A stretch of 64,000 bases of DNA from Lasiosphaeria ovina (Eukaryota > Ascomycota > Sordariomycetes > Sordariales > Lasiosphaeriaceae). Made by a program: the position numbers and the translations under genes. Within the stretch, counting starts at the first letter, position 1. Each line of letters begins with the position of its first letter. The notes below the pieces were generated by a model, which had not been told where the DNA came from, searched no databases, and worked only from the letters and a program-made list of their open reading frames with translations. Positions 49,401 to 59,568 of this stretch are shown in pieces. Location: assembly GCA_033439765.1 (NCBI GenBank), contig JAULSN010000007.1, positions 1,488,001-1,552,000 of the forward strand, in the 5' to 3' direction.

Positions 49401-52400
49401 TCCGGCCAGCCGGTGTTCGAATCAATTACGACTAAAGCCTGAGTAGGCCATCTAGCTACGTCCGCCGTTGATGTCTAGGTTTACAGTTGACTGTGATGGG
49501 TGTAGGCAAGGCTTCAGCTTGGGGACCCTGGCACTACATTTCCTCTAACCCCGAGAAACTAGGGTTTCCATTGTGTTTCTTCCACTGGTTGGCTCTTACA
49601 GTAGAGGAGCCCTAGAAAACCTGCTACGGGAGGTCGCTCACTATAAGTGGGAAGTCGTCTGCTACACAAGGACACTGGCGATATTCTTGCAGCACTGACG
49701 CAAAATGGCAACTCGTGCTCTTACGTTGTGTCACAATTCTCTGCGAGCTCGGTTTATGACTGAGCTATGTCTCCTATTTGGATCGTGCTGCAAAAGTTCT
49801 ACTCGTAGTCGATTTGGCTCATGGCAGAAGATATATCACGCGCTCTAGCTTCAACCTCGTATTTACCTCTGACAACACAATACCGAACACAACACGGGCA
49901 GTGGAGAGACCAACACAGTCATGAGCTATATGAACGGAGAATAGATCTCACCGGATAGCCAGAACGGTTACTCAAACCTGGGCAGCAGTTTTTGGAAGGA
50001 CAAGGAGAACATCAACCAGAGCTTCTTATTCACTTGTTTACTATCTCTGTCGAGGAGCGACTTCTATCGTGCTAGACTTATCGCAATTGTGACATGGCCT
50101 ATATTAATCACGATGTCCACGTCAAAATGAACACAGTAAAGTATCAACTAGGGCTAGCATACTGTATCAACAGAACATAGACATAGATACCGGAAGCAAA
50201 CTTAGCCCCGTTGAGGAAGAAAAGCAGGATTGTTAAAGGGCCGTTGGTGACAGGCCTCTTACCCACACGGAAGCTAGATTCTATGTCATTGGACGAGATG
50301 CTCTCGAGTAGAGTGGCTTCATGGGTCTAACAAGCCCTCTTTCTTCATACGGCTGTTGAGTGATTGATAGGTAATGAACGTATTCCGAATATTACTTGAC
50401 AAGTCAGTTGGTCTGTTTGGCAGAGCAGACCAGGTACGTATTCTCTGAGTTCTTATATAAGTCTCAGAGATACCCGCGGGTCATTTGCATCCAGGGGACA
50501 AACAATAGTGGCTGCCGTAGAATTTATCTCGTTCATCATTTCCTACTCACATGAAGAGCTAACTTCGGCGGTATTGTGAGCAGAACATGGACATGACGGA
50601 TACCACATGCACGGTAAAAGGGGACACAAATCAGAGTATTACCGTGGAATGGTGTATACGAAAGGGAATCGACGACTTTAGTATTACTGGGGAAGGGAGC
50701 CTGTGATACAAAACAGCGGCCTTGGTGCGGTTTATTTCCATGTTTCAGTTGCTTCCCTCTTTCCTCTAGCACTGAGTAGTACGCATTGACTTCCGGATGG
50801 ACCTGAAGACCTACATCTCCATAAAGAGCCGGACTTCCTGTAGATTTGAGCCTCCGCTGGGGTGTCATCTCGGGACACCCAAGGATACAGAAATAGTTTT
50901 AAAAAGACCGCTGATGTTGAAATAGGAGAGGGGGGCCCTTTGACGCGCTGAGACCGGTCAAATTAATTTTACCACAAAGCCGACGACCGAGTTTCATGGA
51001 CCCGGTCTCTCTAGAAGAGGACTACTAATGTCGACGTTTAAAGATGTAGGAGATTTGCCCCCAGTTCTACCTGTAACATGGGCAGTGAAGCCTACAACAT
51101 CACCGAGCACCACACGGATTTGATGCTGTGACGTCTATCACGCATTGGGAACAAAGCACCTTTGTTTTTGCATTGGTCCGCAACACACGTGGGCAGGGCC
51201 TACCAGGCCTAGTCGGGGTTCGTGAATATGCTGGCAGGGTCTTCCCAGCCGGCCGGGCTCGGACCTGGCCGGCGGCCAAGGCGACCGGCGCCCCTGATAA
51301 GCATATATGGTCGACCAAGAATATCGAACATGGGATAACTCAGCAGCCGGTTTCCATGTTCTTGTTTGTGAACGCCAAAGGCGAGAGCCCTGTGTAAGAC
51401 AAATTGTATTGGCGCAAAAGACATGCCGCCCACGTCATGAATACAAGGAGAATAGCGCGAAGCTGAACCTCGAGACTCGACCAACTACCCCCCCCGAAAA
51501 ACGGGATAAGCAAATTCCGGCTCTTGTCTGTTATGCACGACCTATTCGACAGCTTGCTTGCACATCCGATTTTCGTGTGTAGTTACCGACGAACAAACTT
51601 GCTTCTGAATGTCGTCGGGACGTAGATGTAACGAGCGATCCGCACAGAGCAGCTCAATCGGCGCCTCTTCGCCCCAGTGCCAACGATCTCTCCCAATCGC
51701 AAGCAAGCACCCACCCAAACATGAAAACTCAAATCATCATGTCATCGACACAGTTGGATCGGCTGCGGAGGCTCCAGAGGCGTGGTTACCTTTATAGTGG
51801 GGGTGCGTCGAGGGCAGCAAACCGGTTTTCGTCCCAAGTTCTGAACAGAGGCACAATGGATATGTGTTGGCGAGCGCGCGGTTATGTACTGTACACCTCA
51901 GTGCGACCGCACATTTTGCGCCGCATGAAGATACGTACTACGTAGTGGCGAGTCTCAGACCCGGAACGCACAGGTTGTTGATCGCAGGCTACCGAAGAAT
52001 ACACAGGAACGGATCTGGGACCTTTTGAAACAGTAAAGCCTTCCTTTTTGCGGTGAAACATAAACAACTGGGCTTCGAAAAACAGGGGTCCATTCAATCG
52101 AACACCCGTTCGCTGTTGGTCATTGCCCTGCATGCACAGCCTTATTCCCGCTAAATTTTCCCACAGAGTCGATCCGTGATTACCTACATTATTTTTAGCT
52201 CGATGCGGGAGCTGACTGACGATTTCTACCTTAGGTTGGTAACTGTGGGAGGGCTGTGGACTCACTGGGCTTGAACATCATGCAAAATGTAGGGCTTGCT
52301 TAACACTGCACCTAGAATGAGAGGTGTTAGCACTGAAGACGTAGGACTTCCATGTTTTGCCCGATGTTAGGATGGTAAGGCAGGTTCGCTGTTCTGTTGT

Positions 52401-53526
52401 TGGCAGCCAACCAACAACGGAATTCAAGAAAAATCAGCAACCCAAGGGTAATGTAGGCCGACCGACGATACACGCAGGCCGCGCCATTGAAGCCTATCTT
52501 ACGCACGACATCGTAAGTGGCGTGGAACCTGTTTACCTTACCTAGTACACTCCGGAAATACGGGTTGAAGGTCAGTCAATGCATGCAGTGCTTACGGGGT
52601 AGCGGCATCGAGTTACCTATCTCGATATTACAGCACCAAGCTCGATCGGTTGGGCCGCTGCTCCATCAGACGCTGACCTCAGACACGCCCTGTCAATCAC
52701 GACCACTGGTAAGTGGAAGCAATGCTGAGAGGCAATCGTCGCCAAACCGCCTGGACTCCCGTTTGGAAATGGCGGGTGGTCAGGCAAATAAATCTTGGAT
52801 GATGGAGACCGATTGCTGCGAACGTTGGATTGGGTCAGGAGGGGGCTTGGGAGCCGTTTGGTCCCTTGATGGTGGATGCTGAGGGATCGAATGGGGCCGC
52901 GTCCAGTGGATACGAAATGGTTCAGCAAACCCTGCCCCCCCTGCCGCCCAATGCCACCTTGTCATTGGATAAGTCGCTTGCCGCGTGTCCGGGCACCCAG
53001 TCTCAAGCATCTCACAACATCTGGTCACTCAGCGAACAGAAAGCTTTCCCCTTCACCCTGTCCTGTCCTCAAACCACTACACCCATACCCATCCATTCGT
53101 TTCCCTTTCGGAATTTCCCCGCTCGTTTCGACATCTTCTTCCCTTCGTTACTTTTACTATTTCCATTCCAAGAGTTTCCGAGTACCTTAACTATATTCGG
53201 CCCAATTTCCTTCGCTCTCCACGTCGCACACCACGCCTCCCTTCATTTCGACCGACTTCTGCGGCGAGGTCTGACCTGGTCCGACGCCTTCTAGCCGCCG
53301 CTCTCGCGTTCGGCTATCGAATTACCCGCAATAGTCCGAGACGGGTGTATTTCTGGGGTGCAGCACATCTGAAAAACCCGAGAGCTCTGTTGTCGAAAGA
53401 GAAAAACACCTTTCTTTGGCGACTCTCCCCCCGCTTCCGACGGGATCGATTCCAACGGTCTCGATTCGAGGATTCCAAGACGAGAACCACACCACGGAAC
53501 AGGCCTCGTGATACCTGAGAGCCACG
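46496..53526. other. 7 kb gene desert with a decayed AT-richer core
   Basis: No intact gene. The first about 1.6 kb is the chitinase promoter side. Between 48.72 and 50.53 kb no open frame of even 60 codons exists in any of the six frames, and the GC content looks clearly lower than in the flanks; I read this as decayed sequence, possibly an old mutated transposon. An 8-base inverted repeat marks its left side (48795-48822). From about 52.9 kb the plus strand becomes pyrimidine-rich, as expected of the promoter and leader of the gene at 53527. Confidence 0.55.
48795..48822. repeat. GC-rich hairpin (8-base perfect stem)
   Basis: TCGGGGGC (48795-48802) and GCCCCCGA (48815-48822) are perfect inverted copies separated by 12 bases. 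They sit at the left boundary of the AT-richer, frame-free stretch. Whether this is a terminator, an element end or chance is unknown. Confidence 0.5.
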
Positions 53527-54312
53527 ATGCATATCAGAAACGTCTTTGAATTGCTCGTTCTCGGGCTTTCGGCGGCGTCCGTCGTCGAGGCTACCCTCGT
53601 TCGCAATCAAAATGGCGTGAAGTTGCAACAGAGACAGGAGAGGAGCGATGATGGCGCGAATGCCGTAAGCTCGGGCACTGGGTCATCATCCACGACGACG
53701 CCCACTTCCACACCAAGCACAAACACGAGTCCCACCAAGTCATCGTCAACAACTGCCCCGACGTCAACCCCACCAACTTCGACGCCCAAAACCAGTAGCA
53801 ACCCTCCACCCACCAGCCAGCCGCCTAAGACTACGCCGGCAAGCTCCAGCTCTTCGACGACACCGCCTCCGGAAACTTCACCGCCTCCGTCGACCGATAA
53901 AAGCTCGAGCAGCTCCGAAGTTGTGGAAACAACTACCGAGACCTATACGACGACCAACTCAGATGGGTCCAAGTCGACAGTCACCACAAAGTCGCTAACC
54001 ACGTCGACTGCCGGGCTTGTGAGCAACGACAGCGGCCAGTCCTCTGGCATGTCGACCCAGACGCGAAACACCGTCATTGGTGTTGTGGTTGGTGTTGGCG
54101 GTGCCATCATACTCGGGGGTCTGGCATTCGTTGCCTTCAGAATCTGGGGCCGCAAGAAGACCCCAGATGCCGACGACGGCTTGATGGACTACAACAGCAC
54201 TGCCGACAAGACCACCGAGACTTCCGGCTCGATGACTGGACGGACGCCATTCCAGAGCACTCTCGAGAGCTACCACGCACCTACACAGGTCAACACAGCA
54301 TCCAACTTTTGA
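53527..54312 (+). CDS. Mucin-like single-pass membrane protein (Mid2/Wsc-type sensor architecture)
   Basis: Intronless, 261 residues. Signal peptide at 1-22, then about 150 residues almost entirely Ser, Thr and Pro (a likely O-mannosylated rod). A single transmembrane segment at about 181-207 (starting NTVIGVVVGVGG) ends in basic RIWGRKK, and a cytoplasmic tail of about 50 residues follows (to 261). This is the layout of fungal cell-wall stress sensors of the Mid2 type and of many uncharacterised mucin-type surface proteins. There is no WSC cysteine domain, so it is not a Wsc protein. The sensor role is inferred from architecture only. The upstream region is strongly pyrimidine-rich. Confidence 0.85.
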   Translation: MHIRNVFELLVLGLSAASVVEATLVRNQNGVKLQQRQERSDDGANAVSSGTGSSSTTTPTSTPSTNTSPTKSSSTTAPTSTPPTSTPKTSSNPPPTSQPPKTTPASSSSSTTPPPETSPPPSTDKSSSSSEVVETTTETYTTTNSDGSKSTVTTKSLTTSTAGLVSNDSGQSSGMSTQTRNTVIGVVVGVGGAIILGGLAFVAFRIWGRKKTPDADDGLMDYNSTADKTTETSGSMTGRTPFQSTLESYHAPTQVNTASNF

Positions 54313-55611
54313 TCACTGATATGCGAATCACGCCTTATTCGTTAAATGGGCTGCGCCAGGCTGCCCTGTTTATAGCCACCCATCTGTTTTCGACTTGTCC
54401 ATACATTCCTCTACTCTTTTGTCTTTCGCCATACTGGGAACACCTCGGGAATCTTTCTTGCACTTCTTGCATTGATTTCACTCTCGCATTTCTAAGAGCT
54501 CATTTTAGCCAAGGGGAAAAAAGGATAGACATTTCCATAATTCATCACCGGCTTCGCTGCATCGGCATATACCAAGAAGGAAGGATTTTTATCCACGGGT
54601 CTGTCGGAGAAAGTGCGGATGCAGAGCAGGCTAGGCTGAGCAGTTTTCCCCCCCTTCCCAACACGGCGAGAAAACGGGAAAGAGTCGGTCGGTTGCAGGA
54701 CGCGAAAAAAAGGAACTTGTGTTTTTCTTTCCTTTTCTTATGTTTCTCTCCCTTTCTCACAATAACGAAACAGGATCAGACTGTTGGGGGACATCACTGG
54801 TCCTTGAATAGCTGCATACACGTAGTAGGACCATTTTAATAGATTTCTCATCACTGAAATCGCTCTCAGCTATATGTATCTGTGTGCACACTGGGATTTT
54901 CGAGGTTGCCACGAGTCATGAACTAGGGACACTATCTTTTGGCGTGTCCTGTCAAATGAGCTGCCATGTGAAGACTTGAGCAAAACCTTCGCTTGGACCG
55001 CCAGGCACTTTAAAGACAGTCTAATTGAGCAAGAGGAATAGCTCGCCCTTTGCACTCGCGACCCTCCATTTCGTTCGCTGTAGATTAGGTATTGTTGTTT
55101 TGCCGGTTAATTATCCAGAAGAGAAAATGTCACGTGCATTCGCCTCGCTCAACAAGTCCACCCCCCTTAATTGCTCGAGCGCATGTCTCAAGACGGTTTC
55201 AGGCGTCGATGCGCTCTCCTCTCGTTCTGGCTCTTCTCTAGTTATTGAGCGTGTGCGTGCTTTTTATCTAATTGGTGAGGGGAATGTACGGCTAATGGTA
55301 TTCTTTTCTTGCCCTGGAACGAAAATCAATTGCGGTGCGGGTTTCCTGCTGTTGGGAAGCATTACTCCTCTCCCCTTTTCATCACCGTTTCTGCTGCTGG
55401 GTAGCTTCAGATTCCAACTGCCATTTTTGATATTGTCTATTACTTACCTCCGCCGCTACCATTCGGGGGATAGGTTGTTTATTTCACTTTGTTGTGGATC
55501 AAATATATACGGGACAGCTATCTCACGAACGTGAAATATAAAACCTTTCTCTCTCTCTTCTCTTCTTCTTCTTCTTCCTCCTTATCAGTATCCCGACATA
55601 CCATCGTCACC
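54313..55611. other. Intergenic region between the mucin-like and small secreted protein genes
   Basis: No gene is supported. The region includes T/C-rich stretches and, just upstream of 55612, a TCT/CTT microsatellite (55550-55580) typical of a fungal promoter or leader. Confidence 0.6.
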
Positions 55612-56528
55612 ATGCGGTGCGCAACCCTTTACGCCCTCGCGGCCTGCGTCGCCGCCGCCATGGCGTCCATGAGCCTCGAGGACGTGGCCCTGCACGAGTT
55701 CCGCATGGCGCTGCTCAACCCCCGCCAGCAGGTCGCCGCCACGGCCACCAACCTGCAGATCTTCAGCGGCGACCTGGGCGGCGTCAAGGCGTCGGCCATC
55801 ACATTCTCGGGAGACAGGGACAGGCCGTTCGAGGTCGACGGCGATACATTTGTAGGTGTTTGGCCTCTGCATGCTGCTGCTGCTGCTGTTCTGGCTTGTC
55901 TTTCTTGGTTGGGTTTCCCCGTTTCACAATCGTTGAAAAAGGGGACCTGTCTTCCTCGGTCTCTCTCTCTCTCTCTCCGTGTGTGTGTGTTGTAAAGAAA
56001 GCGATGGGGAAGTGGTGAGGCGGAGAAGAGGCATCTTTCTCATTCGCTTTCTCTCGCCTCCTCGCTGTGTCTTGCTCGGAATGGGGAGATCCCATTGCAT
56101 CGAAACGTTTGCTGACTTCAAAAAGAACGACTTCCCCACTGCCGCCATCAGAGCCTGCGATAATCAGTTTAATAAGTGCGCTCAGGCGGCCAACGCCAAG
56201 CAGGGCAATTTTGCTGTCGGCGACTGCGACAAGCAGACAAGTAAGTCCTCGCCTCCCCGTTCTTTGGGTCCCCTTTCTCTTCATCATCGTTACTGTATCC
56301 TGCCTCTGTCCGTGGGCACTTGCTTAGTCCGGACGTATTGCGCATAACGGGCTTGAGGGGGGGAAGTGTTTTCTTTTTCTTCCCGAGGCCACCGCTGACG
56401 CTCTGCTTGGAACGAATTTAGCCCAGTGCAAGAGCACCGGACAAGCGGCGACCAAGACCGCCTTCGACTTCCCACCACCCGTGCTGTCGAGCTCCAACGC
56501 CGACTTCGACTTTTTCTGCGATCAATGA
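55612..56528 (+). CDS. Small secreted cysteine-containing protein of a fungal family of unknown function
   Basis: Three exons, 55612-55851, 56126-56240, 56422-56528, encode 153 residues. Introns of 274 and 181 bases have GTAGGT and GTAAGT donors. Intron 1 contains a CT/GT microsatellite near 55965-55992. Residues 1-18 look like a signal peptide. The mature part has the pattern DGDTFNDFPTAAIRACDNQ, then C-x-x-AAN, GNFAVGDCDKQT and a Cys at the next exon start. Five cysteines are visible in the mature part. I recognise the pattern TF-x-DF-x-x-A-x-x-R-x-CDNQ from many short secreted fungal proteins, but know no function. The exact acceptor of intron 1 is chosen because it restores that pattern. 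Confidence 0.8.
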
Positions 56529-57656
56529 TGTGCTTCTTTCATGTTTCCTTTTTGCGAGCGAGCGAGCGATCGAGCGATTCAACTGAGCGGGCCTGCTAAC
56601 GCGACACTTGTCGCGACAGGAGAGCCGTTGGGACACGGCGTGCTTATTAAAATATCTAAAGGTCTTTTTCTTTTTGGCCTGCCTTTTTGGGAATCCTTTT
56701 TGTTTATTTTTATTTGCGTTTGGGCAACTTTGGCGATTTCGGCGACTGGCAGCGAGTTGGGTTGTTGGGGACATGCGTGGTGGTTCATGCGGGCAGCACC
56801 GGTTGGTCGGAGTTGTACTGTACAGTCCAATCCCTGTATGTTTGTTGGCGTAGTACTTGAGCACAATTGATATGATAGCCCAGCAAATAAACCAGCCAGG
56901 AAAACCCTTTAATAGGTCTATTTGGCGAAGAGATAGGCCTCTAGGATTCTAAAATAGGGATTCTAATAGATTTTACCTCCCTCGACGAAAAACATTTAGG
57001 GCGAGCCATAGAGTGAGTGTTATTAAGGCCTTTCGAATCTTGGAAAGTCCCCCGCTAACAAACATTCAGGGATATGTTTGTCTATGGGGTAAGACGAAAA
57101 CACCGTTATTTTGCGGCACACTGTTAAGATGACCGTTTCGCCAGCTTCGCCGTTGCGGCGGCGGCGTCGTCTATTTGACGAGCAACACCGAGCAACAATG
57201 TGTGGGCATCGACTCCAACGCAGTCAGTTCCCAATTGCGGGCTATAGCTGAGAAGCCACAGGGAGCCCAGGCGGGGAACACCAAAAGACATAAGCGTTCG
57301 TACATTGGACTACTGCCTGGGTGGCTGGTCAGGAATGAATGCCCCCGATAGGCTCTCTTTGGCCGGTGGCTTCCGGATGCCAGCAGGTCTTGCATCGATC
57401 CTACCCAATGGCCGTGGGGTCAGCCTTTCCACCAGATGATCAGATGTCGCCAGCAGTAAAGCTTGCGACCCAGTCGCATCTCTTCTTCTCGCTCAGTCAC
57501 TCCGTCCCTTCACGGGAAACATTCAACATCGACCAGCCAGGGGTTTCCCAGGCATTTTTGCAACCAATATCATATGCACGACGAGTAGCGAGGCGCCGAC
57601 GAAGCCTGTAAGGCTCGCCGGGTCCTTGCTTGAATGCGACGTGCCTCATCTCGATC
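56529..57656. other. Intergenic region holding TIR element copy 2
   Basis: No gene. It contains the second TIR element (56823-57080) and otherwise nondescript sequence before the HET pseudogene. Confidence 0.6.
56823..57080. mobile_element. MITE-like short element, copy 2 (decayed right end)
   Basis: The left end CAGTCCAATCCCTG, followed by TATGTTTGTTGG, mirrors the right part CTAACAAACATTCAGGGAT, giving an inverted repeat of about 25-30 bases; the outermost right bases have decayed. It is homologous to the element at 14759-14955, sharing the left end and an internal GGGCGAGCC...AAGGCCTTTC block. It is non-coding and about 258 bases long, and lies about 300 bases downstream of the small secreted protein gene. 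Confidence 0.6.
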
Positions 57657-58841
57657 ATGCAGCAGCTTGTTGTGTGCCGGCCGACGGCCGCCAACCGACT
57701 CACAATTGACAGCTTGGAAATTGTTCAAGTTGTGATGCGAAGATCCGGAGTCTGGACAAAACATCAGCCACATCTAAGCACTGACGACGGAAACTTAGAC
57801 TACGCCCCCCTCAGCGACAACGCGTTACGGCTCATCAACATACAAGCAGGCAGAGGTCCCGACCCTCTACAGTGTGACATATACACCGTCGAAGAGCTAG
57901 ACATTAGGGACCCCGTGCTGCCGCCCGATCTCGAGTGCTCGCCAAAATACTACGCCCTGTCTTACGTCTAGGGCGATGCAAAAGACACTCGGGATATCCT
58001 CGTCGGCGGCAAAATGACTTCCGTTACCAAGAATCTATACGACTTTATGTGGCAGGTACGAGAGATCCTCCTGTCCTCACCTCAGGGAGAAAGAGAGCTT
58101 GTGGATCCTACACTTAATCCCGATTTCTTGGTGGAAGATTCGCCCGACGCAACCCTGTTCTGGATAGACGCCTTGTGCATCAACCAAGCCGACGAAGACG
58201 AGAAGTCGAAGCAGGTCCCACGAATGGGCGACATATACAACAAGCACACGAAGTCGTTATTTGGTTAGGGGCGAATAAAGATGCCACGGTCGACGATGAC
58301 ATCCGAAACGACCTACAAGTTGCCCGGGCCCACGCGCAAGTAACCCGAAAAGTCCTGCCCATGATCCCATAGATGTCCGACGAAGAGTGCTCTGCGTTTA
58401 CGCTCGGCCAAATGGCTAATATGGACTCTATCCGGGCCCTTGGGAACCTAGCCGGTCGCGGCCTTGTTTCCCTTGCGTTCCGGTCGTGGTTTGGCCGGAT
58501 GTGGGATTGGGCAGGAATTTGCGCTCGCGGATGGTGGCGCCTGGTTTTACGCCGGAAGGCACGCCATCTCGGGGAACGACCTCAGCTTGCATCTCGCAGC
58601 GCGCCACTTGCATGCCCTGCGGATGCATTCCGAACGTGGAGAGTTGCATCTGGCCGAACATGTCTTTCTGCGAGTGAACGACGTGGCCTGTCTGCGGCAG
58701 GAATACATGAGGTTTGCAAAGCTGAGGGAACAGACTGCCGAATCGGTGTCAACGGGAAGCATCGCGGCGTTCTTGGAGAAGGTATGTTCCTATCGTGTGG
58801 CCGTGAATGTGCCCCCACACCCTTCCTGTGTCACGCTATGA
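57657..58841 (+). pseudogene. HET-domain (heterokaryon incompatibility) pseudogene
   Basis: HET domains trigger cell death after non-self fusion in fungi. Recognisable blocks in order are a lead LSDNALRLINI, then YYALSYV followed by a stop (TAG at 57969) where the family has Trp, then GDA; WIDALCINQADEDEKSKQVPRMGDIY (58150-58235); VIWLGAN in a different frame (about 58254); a stop TAG at 58370; RSWFGRMW (about 58480); and QEFALADGGAWFYAGRH in a third frame (about 58520). So there are at least two stops and two frameshifts. Both stops can be explained by C-to-T change at CpA on one strand (TGG to TAG, CAG to TAG), the RIP signature. The 3' part of the usual protein is missing after about 58840. 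Confidence 0.85.
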
Positions 58842-59560
58842 AAGAAAAAAAATAAGAGAGAAGTTGAGGCAGACTGTGAAAATACTATATCTAGTATGAA
58901 GATACCATAATCCAAGCCGTTTCTATTGCTTTTTCAGTCTAGCCACTTAGGGTGGTATGAGTGGAGATAATATCGGGGTAATCTAGGCCGAGTATTTGTT
59001 ACCGAGGATTGTCACGGATAATAGGAAATGAAGGACTACGCCAACAAAATACCGTATTAATTAAGTGTAAAACTAAGCTAAAAAAGAAAAAGGGAAAGGA
59101 AAAAGGGAAAGAATCGTGAAGGCTCCGATTGAGGGTTTGTGGGCGCGGGGCTCGGTGCACGTGGCGAGGGGAACTAAGCTTATTCGGGCTTAGTCTAGAA
59201 TTGATATCACACGGCTAGCGATAAGGGACCCGATAAGGAACCCGCAATGCGCCATGCCGTGACAAGGATGAAGGCAATCCCGTATTAATGCCAAAGCATC
59301 TGTAAGAGAAGGCAGGTACGCCTGATCAAGGTGGTCACAATGAAGGTAATAAGAAGGGTGAGAAATGACTGGCAATGGTGTAAGACTTGAACCTGGCCCT
59401 CGCAAAGGAAGGTGGGCGAGGGCCACTCCTTATATACATGATTGGGAGACCGAGTCCCGTATGTGCTGTAGAAGCGTGGTATCACAGTGTGGCTCTGGTG
59501 GCGCTGCCAGTTGGTGGCAGGGCGCGCACGGGTATGCGCGTAGTACAAGGAGTGTGTGGG
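58842..59560. other. AT-richer intergenic stretch
   Basis: No gene. An A-rich string with AAAGGGAA repeats lies near 59083-59112. It separates the HET pseudogene from the 3' end of the NLR gene. Confidence 0.6.
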
Positions 59561-59568
59561 TTAGGGTT
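59558..59568. repeat. Interstitial telomere-like motif at the NLR stop codon
   Basis: GGGTTAGGGTT on the plus strand; on the coding strand AACCCTAACCC. The TAA inside it is the NLR stop codon. It is only about two repeat units, so it may be chance. Confidence 0.5.

Noticed and set aside
49400..49430. tRNA B-box-like string GTTCGAATC
   Set aside because: No T stem, anticodon arm or acceptor stem could be built around it.
59385..59400. Minus-strand B-box-like GGTTCAAGTC
   Set aside because: The stem bases do not pair and no tRNA fold is visible.
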